64,000 bases of DNA from Gonatopus flavifemur. Taxonomy: Eukaryota; Arthropoda; Insecta; Hymenoptera; Dryinidae. The translations under genes and the position numbers were made by a program. Of this stretch, positions 1-11,545 are shown in pieces. Every line of letters starts with the position of its first letter. Position 1 is the stretch's first letter. A model generated the notes under the pieces. The model did no database searches. It was not told the origin of the DNA and saw only the letters and a program-made list of their open reading frames with translations. The stretch is taken from assembly GCA_018340375.1 (NCBI GenBank), contig JAFFJZ010000004.1, forward strand, positions 35,314,001-35,378,000, in the 5' to 3' direction.

Positions 1-660
1 GAGTTTTAACCAAGAGATAAACCCTTTTGCATCTTCGTACTGAAGTCCAAAGTACCATGTTTCCCTAAGACCGATGGTACGACACACCAAATCGAACAAA
101 TCTCTTCCAGTCGATCTCCACTGTGGATTTGTTATGAAATGCAAAAACGAAGACAGGTCAGAGAACAACTCTATTACAAAATAAGAAATTTGATTGACTA
201 ACCTCCAAATTGAACTCCAATTCTGCATCCAAAGTACAAACTTTAACAGGAAACGATTTTCCCGACTTTTTCCTCCTAAAAGGTGGCATTTTCTTTTTCA
301 TTGTTCCTCGAGAATGGCAAACATTACTGGACCCACTTTAATCGACACCTCGAATATCACGCAAAATTTCATACTTGGAATTAATATTTTTTACATAACG
401 TGTCGTGCATATTGACCTACGAAAGGGTACACGTATTTTTTATAAACTCAGCAACTCGCGGACGGGGATGAAATATTTTTAGAGGCACTGAGGAACGATT
501 AAATAAATTAATTTTTCGACACCTCAGGGTAACAAAAGCGCCCAACTGACGTCTTATAATATTTATTTTAAGTTTCGGTTACATTTGATGGAAGAATAGT
601 GGAAGATTTTCAAGTGACAACACAAATTGACACAGAATAGGGGCAGATTTTTCGTTGAGA
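1..660. other. No gene recognised
   Basis: AT-rich sequence with only short open frames in all six frames. None resembles a known protein or shows convincing splice sites. Confidence 0.5.
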
Positions 661-671
661 TGCCAACAATA

Positions 672-1097
672 GGTTCGTTCGTTCTACGTGTTCTGGGTTG
701 CTCTAACTTGTAACAAACCAATCATTTCGTTCCTATAATTGGAAATAACGAATCCAAAATACTTGGAGCAAGTTGGGGTAACTTGGGACACCACTCAACG
801 AACTTAGCTATTAAGTTGTAATTTCATGCAAAGCTGAACAAGGTTTAGCTTTTAGCGATACATTAACTAAAAAGAGAGGTAATGTGAGACCTCTCCCTTT
901 ATCTAAAGTATCGCTCGTCGCTCGTCGCTCGTCGCTTGTATGAAATTACAGCTTTAGCTTTGTTCGTTCTAACGTGTTCTAAATTGCCCCAACCTGCACC
1001 AAACCAATCAATTCATTCCTATAACTGGAAGAGCGAATCAAAAATGTCTGGAGCAGATTGGAGCAACTCAGAACACGTTAGAATGAACAAAGCTAAT
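672..1097. repeat. Pair of related hairpin repeats flanking a MITE
   Basis: Two diverged copies of a ~135-bp hairpin unit lie at about 672-812 and 954-1097. Each begins with a block like GTTCGTTCTAACGTGTTCT and ends with its inverted partner. The copies are separated exactly by the 140-bp element at 814-953, so one unit may have been duplicated around that element or the element may have landed between two adjacent copies. Confidence 0.55.
814..953. mobile_element. PIF/Harbinger-like MITE, copy 1
   Basis: Terminal inverted repeats AGTTGTAATTTCAT / ATGAAATTACAGCT are flanked by TTA at 811-813 and 954-956, a 3-bp TTA duplication typical of PIF/Harbinger elements. The interior carries a short tandem run of CGCTCGT units at about 912-935. 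No coding capacity; a non-autonomous element. Same family as 1468-1591. Confidence 0.6.
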
Positions 1098-1105
1098 AAC
1101 TTGTG

Positions 1106-1265
1106 GACAGACCAGAGGATCACAGATCCGAAACGCCGACGTTCACTCATACAGACCCAACGGTACATGCATGTGAACATGTGATACGTACATGTCCTCA
1201 CATGTATATACTGTTACGTTCGTGTGAGTAAGGTCGACGTTTCAGATCTGTGACCACTGGGACAG
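1106..1265. repeat. Foldback repeat
   Basis: Imperfect inverted arms at about 1106-1160 and 1205-1265 (for example CAGATCCGAAACG against CGTTTCAGATCTG) enclose a purine/pyrimidine-alternating centre rich in ACATGT. No coding capacity. Confidence 0.5.
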
Positions 1266-1326
1266 ACTATTATTTCGAGCGTCAGGCGTCTAAGCGTCGC
1301 AGCATTGGAAGAAAAGTTTCTAAGGG

Positions 1327-1680
1327 GATACCAGGGGGCATAATCTGAAATAGAAAATTTTCAAACGGATTTTAGCGCCGCCATACGGTAGTACAGTGAA
1401 CTATTTTACATGTATACACTAACACTCATTCGAAAATCGGTGTGATTTGTTCATTGTTTGTGTGTTAAGCTGTAATTTCATGGGGCGTCGAGCATCAAGC
1501 GTCAACATTAGAAGGAAAGAGAAGAACTGTGTGACCTCTCTTTCTTTCTAATGTTGACGCTTGATGCTCGACGCCCCATGAAATTACAGCTTTAGTTGTA
1601 TCTATGTCAAATAGTTCACTGTACTACCGTACGGCAGCGCTGAAATCCATTTGAGATTATGCCCCCTGGGGGATACTGGA
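1327..1680. repeat. Foldback element carrying a nested MITE
   Basis: Outer arms at 1327-1407 and 1610-1680 are inverted copies (GGGGGCATAATCT against AGATTATGCCCCC, and GTAGTACAGTGAACTA against its complement). The Harbinger-like MITE at 1468-1591 sits in the loop, so the outer element is older. Confidence 0.6.
1468..1591. mobile_element. PIF/Harbinger-like MITE, copy 2 (near-perfect palindrome)
   Basis: Arms start AGCTGTAATTTCATGGGGCG and are almost perfectly complementary over about 55 bp each. The element is flanked by TTA at 1465-1467 and 1592-1594. Same termini and target duplication as 814-953, which fixes the family boundaries. Confidence 0.65.
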
Positions 1681-1890
1681 TGCTTCCGATTGCAGGCAGG
1701 AGCTAGCCCCTTGGGCTAGAATACTGGATTCCCATTGGCTAAATCATGTCCCCTGGGGCTAGAAGCTCTCGCAATCAGAAGCATCCACTTAACGACGGTA
1801 TCGGATTTCCCTATCTATCGTATAGGCATGTCCTTTTCTAACTTGGTAACTCGCATCTTTGGTTAGAAAGAGAGGTCCGATATCAACGTT
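1678..1890. repeat. Hairpin repeats
   Basis: GGATGCTTCCGATTG near 1678 pairs with CAATCAGAAGCATCC near 1781-1796. An inner pair of CCCCTTGGGCTAG / CCCCTGGGGCTAG blocks lies between them. A second small hairpin (TCTAAC ... GTTAGA) lies around 1837-1870. Confidence 0.4.
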
Positions 1891-2455
1891 AGTACCCCCT
1901 TAAAGGTAACTTTTCATTTCTCTCTAGCGATACAGGGTTGTCAACTAAATGATCATACACTGCGTTCATTAGTCAATTCTCATATAACTAGATATATGAT
2001 TGGTTAATCTAAAAGAACTGACCAATCAACGTCGTGTACGATAATTTTGTTGATAACCCTGTTCGCTGATCAAATTTGGATGACGTAGGCAGGGCATGGG
2101 GTTTTTCACTTCACGTAAATCACCTGAAAACAATTTCAACCATCCCACATCTTGCTGATACCACAATAGTAAATTATTAACAATAAAAGAATTGATTTCG
2201 TCTAAAAATAAATCATCATTTTGATACATATTCACATATAAAACAAAACATTTTCCCGGATAAATAAATTTAAAGAAGTACTACAAGAATCGCTTCAAAC
2301 GTACTTGGAAATCCAAATTCTTCTATCCATGAAGAAGACTTTGCCTCTTCTGAGATTTACCTGTAAGATACGTTTCAACTAGAACCTTTAATTCCTGTTC
2401 TTGTTTCAAATGAATGTTATCGCCAGAGGCGGAATTAACAATTAATTATATCCTA

Positions 2456-2461
2456 TTTATT
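2456..2461 (-). terminator. Putative polyadenylation signal of the carrier gene
   Basis: AATAAA on the minus strand (TTTATT on plus), about 40 bp downstream of the stop at 2500-2502. Confidence 0.45.
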
Positions 2462-2499
2462 TTTTTGTATTTACAAAGTGATATTAGGGAATAAAGATA

Positions 2500-3966
2500 T
2501 CATATAATAACATTGTTCTCAAAGTGTAGGATTTCCTTAGCATTATGCAATTGGAAGAAGCGTTTACCATGTTCAAACGTGGCGATCATTATCGCGCAAG
2601 CAGGTGCTACTTTGACCAATCGCGGCGTAAGCCCGGTAAACAAACCGCGTACACCACTTTGATTGTAGATTTTTGTTATCGTAGCCCAAGTGCTACTACT
2701 ACGACTTGGTTTATCTGCGAATATATTGGATGTGATTAAGAAAAGAGAGGTTCCGACCAATGTTAATATTTCATCAACAAATACAAACCTGAATAAATTT
2801 CTTTCTCTCCCATCTCTATTTGTCTATGCGTTTTAACAACATCGAATGGTATTGTAAAAACTGCAGCAATCTGCGAATGAAAGTTAAGAATACATTTTAA
2901 ATCTTCATACAATTATATAAATTATTGATACTCACAGAACCAGCTATCGCACCCGCGGCTAAATTAAACATAAAATTTTGAGGTTGATCTTTGAACCATA
3001 GTTTGATATTTTCATAATTCAACCAATAAATTGCGCTAAAAGGTACATCTCGTAAAAGCGTTGAACTCAAACCCATCCATAAACCAGACACTCCACTGTA
3101 TTTTATAACAGTTCTCATTGCTTGTGTTATTTCTGAAATTTCGAATGATGTTTCAATAATAGCATTGTCAATGATGCTTCATCAAATTTACCTGGATAAC
3201 TTAGCTGTTGAGATTGCATTTTTGTTCTAATCAATTCCAATGGACTTACTAAAGTTGCAGCCCAAATACGGGCTGTACTTCCCGCTACCACTGGAATCCA
3301 GAATGGTTGTTCCATTTCTCTAAGGTGATTATTTCTCCTATTGTATTGGTCCTGAAAATTTAGATCACAAAAAATTGATTCAACAATTCAAATCAATTCA
3401 AATCCAACTCACCTTAAGATATGATCTAAGTTGTTCGTAAGTAACAAAATACACTATAGTGGCTGGAACGGCTAACACAAGAGTTGGACTTAATCCACTC
3501 CATAGAGAAAATATACCCTCCTTTCTACTGATTTTGATAAGCGCATCCTATAATTCAGAATACATATCAGATATCATTTGATAACACAGTTTTACAATAA
3601 CATACCACAGTGCCATTGATTTTCTCATTGGGTTTCATCCAAGATGCAGTTTTTCCATTCAAACAGGGGCACAAGTGATCCATCAAACCATTGCAGTAGA
3701 GAAAACACCTATTCGAAAGCATCGCCTTTTGTTGAGCTTGTAATCTTGTTTTAACTACATCCAACGGAGTAACTGAAAACATAAATCCATGTTGTTATTG
3801 AATTTGATTTCTGCAATTCTTTGATATAGAAACGAGATGTATTACCAAAAATAGATGTTATGAGAGCTCCTGTACAAGAAGCTAAAATCTGTTGATATGG
3901 TTTGATGCGAAACCTTGGATCATCCAAATCAATCTCCAATCGTACGTTACGTGCACCTTCCATCAT
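2500..3966 (-). CDS. SLC25A40: Mitochondrial carrier, SLC25A39/SLC25A40 type
   Basis: Seven coding exons on the minus strand: 3966-3846, 3772-3606, 3547-3413, 3351-3192, 3132-2936, 2870-2789 and 2714-2500. All junctions are GT-AG and phases agree, giving 358 aa, close to the vertebrate proteins. The inner-membrane carrier fold shows three repeats with signatures TPLDVVKTR (42-50), SPLELIRTK (177-185) and IPFDVVKTH (267-275). The matrix loop after repeat 1 has four cysteines, C63, C67, C75 and C77. SLC25A39/40 and yeast Mtm1 belong to this subfamily; the mammalian pair imports glutathione into mitochondria, and the matrix-loop cysteines of SLC25A39 are reported to sense iron-sulfur status. The start could be Met1 or Met2 (adjacent ATGs). 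Head-to-head with the exocyst gene. A minus-strand AATAAA lies at 2456-2461, about 40 bp past the stop. Confidence 0.93.
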
Positions 3967-5148
3967 AAATCCAACAATTTTGTACTAGATAATTTGGAAA
4001 CTACCGACTTAACCTCTATGGAAAGATTCTAGTACAAGAATTTTTCAAGTGTTTTTGACTGGATTTTGAGAATAAATAGAATTCAAGTAATCGCGTGGAA
4101 ATTACTTGGTTAAAATTGAGTCTTTTGTACACACGGTCACATATTTTTTTAGACTTTTTGAATTTTTTCCATACCTCGCAGGCATGGTATAATATTATTT
4201 TTGAAGTATTTATTGCTTAATGTTACGATCAATGTTATCACACTATTAAATGTATTATCGATATGTAATCATTATTAAACATCGTCTAATCTTTAATCAA
4301 TTAGAAACACTGTTGTGAAAAAGTAAACAGAATTCATGGGAAAATTGTTTATTTCGTAAAAAAAGAAAACTTTGAATATTCGAGCCGACAAGGGAATCAA
4401 TTGAAGCTGATTGAAGCAAAGCAGAGCAAAGAACAGTCGGTAAAAGACTTGCTTTGCATGAGGGGATACGTTCCGAAAGGAAGATCCTGCGTTGAACTTC
4501 CTTCTGTCTCTTTTTAATGCACTAAATAGAAAAAGATAGAATGATTTTTAGTAAATTTTCAAAAGCTCCACTTGTACGGAATGCAATTGGTTCCATGGAG
4601 CACTGTTGCCAGGTTAGGGAGAACTAGGGCCATTCCATTCAATGGAGCCAATTCATTAGTAGATTCCCTTAGAAATTCCCCTAACCTGGCAACTCTGCCA
4701 TGGAGGCGGTAATTCTGGAATGCTATTGCTATTTGTCACTGGGTTTTTAATCTGTCCGTTGTGAAATTGATATGACAGATACTTTACGAAGAATAAAATC
4801 ATATTATAATGAAGAATCTGTAATAATTTCAAATTAAATGATCGATTTTCGTTTTAATTTTTATATAAAGCTTAGTATTTATAAGCGATTAGAGAGGTGT
4901 TTTATATGAAGAAGAGGAAGGTCATCATACTTAGAAAATTCATTCACAAATCAAATTTAATGTTCCTAATGGGTCATAAGTTTCCTGTCACAAATAAATA
5001 GGTATGTATCAACATTTTTTTTTGGTTATTTTGCTTCAATCAATGCACTTTATATGCTTTCAGCTATTTTTATACTTCAAGAGGCAATAATGGAGTAAGG
5101 CGCATATGAAGTTTCTCACTCGTATAAAGAGAAAATTGAATTTTGAAA
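3967..5148. promoter_or_regulatory. Divergent intergenic region between carrier and exocyst genes
   Basis: 1.18 kb between two start codons that point away from each other, so it must hold both promoters and both 5' UTRs. No clear TATA box could be assigned; an initial non-coding exon in either direction is possible. It also contains the hairpin element at 4605-4693. Confidence 0.45.
4605..4693. repeat. Short hairpin element, GTTGCCAGGTTAGGG termini
   Basis: GTTGCCAGGTTAGGG at 4605-4619 is matched by CCCTAACCTGGCAAC at the other end. The interior is about 60 bp with no coding capacity. The GTTGCCAG-type end recurs at about 47218 in this window. Confidence 0.5.
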
Positions 5149-8100
5149 ATGGCAGCCATCCGACATACCTTACAAAGAGAGATATTCAGTCCTAGCGATG
5201 AAAAATTATTGAGCGTATGTTTTGTGAGCAAAGCGTACAAAAAAAAGAAAACTAGTTTTCTGTGTCTCACAGCGACGACCGATACTCCTAATTCATTACT
5301 GTTATATCAGATAAAGAAAAATGATAAAAATTGTTATAAAAAGAAACAGTGCTGGCCTCTGAGCGATATACAAGTGGTAGATGGACTGAACAGCGATTCT
5401 ATGGACATAGAATTACATATCGATAAGGTGTATAAATGGTCAGCCACAAACACACAGGAAAGGAGAATTTTTATTAGTAATTTATATATTTACTCTTGTG
5501 GTTTGTCCGAAGGACCTAGATTCAAGAACATTTCTAAAGAATGGTTGATAGATCCGGGAACTCTGAAAGAAAGCGATAGCATTACTTTTACTCCAGGTAA
5601 AATTTGTTTGGTTTCGTTATTCGGCACGGCACTCTGTCCTGATACTGAATTCCATTTTATAATAACAATAAAATATGTTTATTTTAGATTTATTATCTCA
5701 ATCTATTACATCGGATTATCAACCGGTAACTGACAAAGAAGCCAAAGATTTGGCACATTTGATGGAGGGTTGCGAATACGCAATTACCAATGCTGATCTT
5801 TTTATGGAAACATTATCTAAAGATCTCTTTGTTTTAGATGGGGTAATAATAACTCCTTTCTAAAAGAGAAATGATGAGTGCTTGTTAACATTAATTTTTT
5901 CACAGGAAAATGTACAATTAGTGTTAGCATCTGAACCTCAAGTTAGTCAATTGATGAACAGTATAGAAAACGCGCTGGCAGAAGCATCTACAATTGAAGC
6001 ACGTTTGACGGCATATGACGAAGCACTGGGGAGAATAAGGGAAGTCATGGCACGCGTGGGGCAGAAAAATCAAGCTATTCATACAGCCAACAACAACGCT
6101 AGGATTTTATTAGAGCAGCTCAATGACATGATTGTAAATTCAAGTTGATTTTTTTGATCAAATAGTAGATTTTTCTTACTGTTCCAACATTTAATATTTA
6201 TTTTAGGAACAATTGGATATTTCACCGCAACATCAACGTATTTTGAACGAAGCTGAACTTCCAGGGGGCAAAGAGGATCTCAGTGTAGCCGGAGCAGCTC
6301 TTTTGAAAGCTATTAATGCACCTTTAGCGCCAGGTTTGGACAAACTCAGTGCCGTTACGGAGCAAAGAAAACGACTTGAAAAACTCAAAGTCAAATTTTC
6401 CCTCATCGTCGCGAGACACTTGAATAATTTGTTCATTCATTTGGTATATTTTTGTAATGATTATCACATAAATTATTAATATATCACTTGATAAGTCTCT
6501 CACTTTGAACACAACTTCAATTTACGATCGATCAGAATAATATTATAAACTTTTGTGTCTTTGCGACCGTATTTAAGATCTGCCATTGTTTTGAAAGCTT
6601 CACTTTGTTAGTACTGTATAAAAATCATATGGATTTGATATCAGTGGCGTGATTAAGATGTCAAGTCTGAGACTTATCGAGTGATGTGTTAGAATTTTGA
6701 ATTGTTGATGCTTATAAGAGTAATCATTTGCAGGGTAACGATCCTGGAGATATCACGATATCTGGATCAGATTTAGTACTTCCAACCCATCAAAGCGTTC
6801 ATCACGAACTCGAACCTTATACGGATCTTTTATGTTTATTAAGAGCCTTGGATAGCAAAGCCCACGCACAATTGACGAAAGTTTACACAAGTACCATGAG
6901 TAAGTTATACAAAAGAGAATTGAAATATTTTTTCGAAGAGGGCAAAAATAAACTCATAAGTAAACGAGTTCAAGGTACGTACGATTATTGCAACATTTTT
7001 TTTTGTTATTCCATTCACGATTCGAAGAATCATTTTTTAAATTTCAGCATCGACATCGAAATCTGCGGGACAGAAGAGCGAAGATTTGATAAATCCAGCT
7101 CCGATTTGTCTTCTCAGCGAAGAAGTATGGGGACCACAAGACGAGGAAGGTCTTTTAGATTTAGTTTTAGAGAACGTATTATCGCAAATGCAACCGGTTT
7201 GCCTTGCGGAACAAGCGTTTTGCGTTTCATTTTTCCAACTCGATTCCGTACTATCGCCGTCCAAGGTAATATTCCTTAGACTTTGAATTTTGATCGATGA
7301 TTTTGAGGGATTGATGGATTTTGAATCAGACCAGCGAAACGGAGGAAGTGGATAACTCTAGTAGCGGAGCTACGAGTCCTGGATCGGTCACCTCGATCGC
7401 CAGTAAAAAATTAGAACGTCAGGTGAACGAAGAAGTTCGAGCAACCATGGCTGCAATCTTTCCATCCTTGGAGTCGGAATTGAATAATTTCATCTCGTTT
7501 CTGGATAAAGTGGATAGTTTGTAAGAGAATTATCAAGGTGGATGAGAAGTAAAATTTTTATTCAACTACTATTTTTTATTGGTGTTTTAGTTGGTGTATG
7601 TACGTTTTGGTGCGGTTATCGCAACACGTCATGTCGGCACAGGATACCGGTTCGTTTTTATCGGTCACTTTCGCGTCCGCGTTGGTGCAAGTCAAAAGAG
7701 CTTTCGATAAATTCATGCAAGCTCAATTACAATCCATCCTATGCGATACTAAAATCAATCGCAAACATAAATGCGGAATTCTACCGTACGTGGAAAATTT
7801 CGAACCATTTGCGAAGACTGCAGAAAAGATCTTTCGAAATTCTGATAGAAAAGTGGATTTAGAAAAATGGTATACTAAATTGATCAGTACCATGTTTGAA
7901 GCTATCAACATGCACAGTGCGGAACATCACAAAACTCCACAAGAAGTTATCAAAATGGGTAATTTTTATTTGGTTCAACTGTGGTATTGGTTTGTTTATT
8001 GAAATTTCATATTTTCAGAAAACTTTCATCATCTCTACGATCTTTTATCTCAATTGAAGATCTCTGTGTTGGATCAGGAACGTAAAGAGGCTAAGCAGAA

Positions 8101-8667
8101 GTATCAGGAAGCTTTACGTTCTTACGTAACCCAATACTTTGGTCGACCACTTGAGAAACTAAACGTTAGATTGATTTTTTTTTAATTCAAACTACGTAGA
8201 GATTATAAATTTTGTTTTTTCAAACAATGTTTTTGGTACAGATTTTCTTCGAAGGTGTACAAGCCAAGGTAGGAGCGGGAGTCAAAGAATCGGAGATAAG
8301 TTATCAAATGGCTTTTAGTAAACAAGAACTACGACGAGTGGTTAAAGAATATCCAGCCAGAGAGGTTAAAAGGGGACTTGAAAATCTATATAGAAAAGTT
8401 GAAAAACATTTATGCGAAGAAGAGAATTTATTACAAGTCAGTGAGGAATGGAAAAATTTGAATATTCTCTCGTGAATCTCGACAAGCGAATGACAAGCTT
8501 TTTATTATTTTTAGGTCGTTTGGCGAGAGATGCAAGGGGAATTTATAGCACAGTATATCAATATCGAAGAACTGATTCAACGTTGTTATCCGGATAGTAT
8601 GATCACACTTGAATTCACGATACAAGATATTCTAGAATTTTTCTCCGAGATTGCACGATCTCATTGA
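5149..8667 (+). CDS. EXOC1: Exocyst complex component 1 (Sec3)
   Basis: Eleven exons: 5149-5596, 5688-5842, 5906-6133, 6207-6443, 6734-6974, 7048-7265, 7330-7520, 7591-7958, 8019-8164, 8242-8436 and 8515-8667. All junctions are GT-AG and phase-consistent, giving 859 aa (vertebrate EXOC1 is near 890). Residues ~1-130 match the Sec3 N-terminal PH-like, phosphoinositide-binding domain ([30 protein letters not shown]). A coiled-coil segment follows ([14 protein letters not shown] to about residue 300). The CorEx-type helical C-terminal half contains [44 protein letters not shown] and the ending [17 protein letters not shown]. The product marks exocytic sites on the plasma membrane and tethers secretory vesicles as one of eight exocyst subunits. 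ATG 5149 was chosen because it aligns with the family N-terminus. AATAAA at 8694. Confidence 0.96.
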
Positions 8668-9470
8668 ATTATGTGGCTTCAAAACTGTGTAAATAAATTT
8701 AATAAACAGAAATTTTTCACGATTTCTGAATAACGTAGACAAAACGATGAAGAACGCATCAATATTAAAATTAGTCTCTTTGTTCGATACTGGTACAAGC
8801 AAGAAAAAACAGGAAATAGCCATGAGTTTGATACGGATCGTTCGTTCCGAATTCAATTGGTGACGAATACACACGAATTTTGTGCAATTATCGCAATGGG
8901 AGTGCTCTGCTTCATCGCTATTGTTGAATTCAAAAGGAATTCCGTTCGATACGTTACGTTTAATTCCCCATATGCGTATTATATTACGTTAAGGTGATAC
9001 ATTTACGTAACCAAGCCCATTACACAAACTCATCGTGCGTGCATGTACGAATTTAACGAATACAAATGTCACACAACGTTGCATAAATTAAAAATGGTGA
9101 TACACCTTGCAATTGTATATGTGCGCAAACGAGGACGGAAGAGGGATTACTTCTTATACGTGAAAAACACCTATTTGAATTCACAATCAGTCACTCGCAG
9201 GCTCTCGATTTGTTTTTGTATTCTCGTTTTACTTGATGAGGTAATTATAAAGTGTCGAAATTACTTTGTTTTTTTTTTTAATTATAAAAATCCAATAAAA
9301 GTGGAAGAAGAGTGTTACAATAATTCACGAAATTTTTTCAGATGATTTTCCAAGTTTATCTATTTCCAAGATTTCAACCTGGATTTGAATTCGAAGGAAG
9401 TGATTTGTGGAAAAATGATCTACACAACGACATCGTGGGATAAATAACATCGTCGAGTACAGGAACAATT
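8668..9470. other. Intergenic, EXOC1 to polyQ gene
   Basis: About 0.8 kb holding the EXOC1 3' end and presumably the promoter and 5' UTR of the next gene. No repeat or further gene recognised. Confidence 0.4.
8694..8699 (+). terminator. Putative polyadenylation signal of EXOC1
   Basis: AATAAA 27 bp beyond the stop codon at 8665-8667. Confidence 0.5.
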
Positions 9471-11444
9471 ATGGAAAAGCAATGTAAGAATAATTCGACA
9501 AAATTATCGTATTCGAAAAGAAAATTGACGACGGAAGGTGGTATCAGACAGTGCACTAAATCGTCGCTCGATGGTAGCAGTTCGCGGTATCATTTTAGAC
9601 ACGAGCAATGCCATGTTAGGGAACTGAAAAAACATCCCTGTTTGGAAAAGTGTAGAAAAGACGTTGTGAATCGTTGTGATGCAGTGTCAAAATATCTGAA
9701 CAAAATCAAATCTGAACCGTGTCTAAACGTTGAACCGATTAAAACGTGTTCCCGGACGAAAGCAACCAATACAAGAACGAATTCTGTTCCCAAGATTTGT
9801 TGTTCCGATTTAACTTTATCGACTTTATCCCACAAAACGCGCTCAAATTTGTATCACGATTATGAAAATAAAGAAATCCTCAAGAAATCCTCGAATGGGA
9901 AAAAAGGAGAGGTCGTTTCCGATTGGGAAATGAAAGTTCGAAGGAGAAAAACTAAGAGTAATCGTATCGAGAGTACCACTATACCACAGAGAAAAACGAA
10001 GAGGAACGAAGAGGTAGATGGAAGAAAACGTGCTTGCAACGAGTTTTTGCAATTGCAGAGAGGCAAAATTTGTGTTAAAAAATCACGGAGTATAAAATCT
10101 GCCAATACAATCGTGTGCTTGAAAGAGAGTGAAAAAGATCAGAACAATAGGATAGGAAGCAGAAAGGAGATTAGAAGATTGAATTCTGTAGTTGGTCCTG
10201 AATTTTATAGCAAAGTCATATTTCAAGACTCGATACTGTTACACGATATCATATCAGATATATTGCTGTCGAAGAAAATTTTCACCACGGTATCCATTCT
10301 TGAACGTAAAAAGATGTTGGAAAGAAGCACAGCTGATAAGTTCAAATCACCTTGTTGTTCCCTTAAACCTTACGTTATATACTTGGGGTATAAAAAACCA
10401 GTTTCCAATTCTAAATTTAAGTATCAAGAAAGTGCATCGATTCCTTTGAATTTCTATCCATTTAATGACCCGAGTCGCAACTTATCGATAAGAGAAAAAA
10501 AGAAACCCTCGACGGAGCCCTCCACTTCGGAGCGAAATTTGACGAATGCAAAGAGTTCGAGAGGAGGATCTTTGCGTAAAAGAACAACGATAACAAGTAT
10601 TTCTCCCAAAGATAGTGAGAAGAGGGGTTTTTGTAAAACGTATCATCATCGTTGCGAAGAACCTAAGAGATCAGAACCCCGTTCAAATCGTGGGAAAAAA
10701 TTCGAATGGTCTAGCGATCGTGGTTTGAGATCTAGAACCCGATCCGTTAAAGACATTCAACAGGAATTCAATAAAACATTAAAAGAAAACGTGTCAGAAC
10801 TTCTGAAAAAACGAACCAACGATAGGTCTTCGGTGAGTAAAATTAGCAGCATCAAAAAGAATGGTAAAATTGTATCTGCCCTCGAATCTTCTAACAAAAT
10901 TAATTTGATAGACAAAAAACTTGTTCGAGATATCGATTTCGATAAAAAATTGAACAATATTTATGGGAAAGTGTCTGAAAAGTCGTACGAAATCGTCGTT
11001 GATAAACTCGATGAGAAAATTGACGATGACAGTAATAAAAATTCTCTTTTCGTACGGTGTCATTCGATGGTGGGATTTCGAGATCCGAAATCGAACGTCA
11101 CTTCCGAAACTAAACCCAAAACATCTATTGTCTCGGGTAACAAAGTATCCGCCACAATAACAGAATTCGAGAAGAAGAAAATGTCTTTGATAATCAGCCG
11201 AGAAGTTTTGGATAAACTCGCGGAACCGAGAAGAGCGTCGATATCCGCGCCATCTTCCGGAGTGGAATTTTCCAAAAGAATTCAATCTTCCACGATTCAT
11301 CGATCCCTAAAATCTTTGAACACTCCTTCCCTTCTTATGGAACAAAAATTGAGAAAAAATTCATCCGAGAGTTGTTTACAAACATCCTCAAACTTTGTAC
11401 ATAAAAAAATACAATTTTTTGAAAATATCGGATGCGCGAATACA

Positions 11445-11479
<35 letters not shown>

Positions 11480-11514
11480 GCAACAACAACAACAACAACA
11501 ACAGCAACAACAGC

Positions 11515-11545
<31 letters not shown>

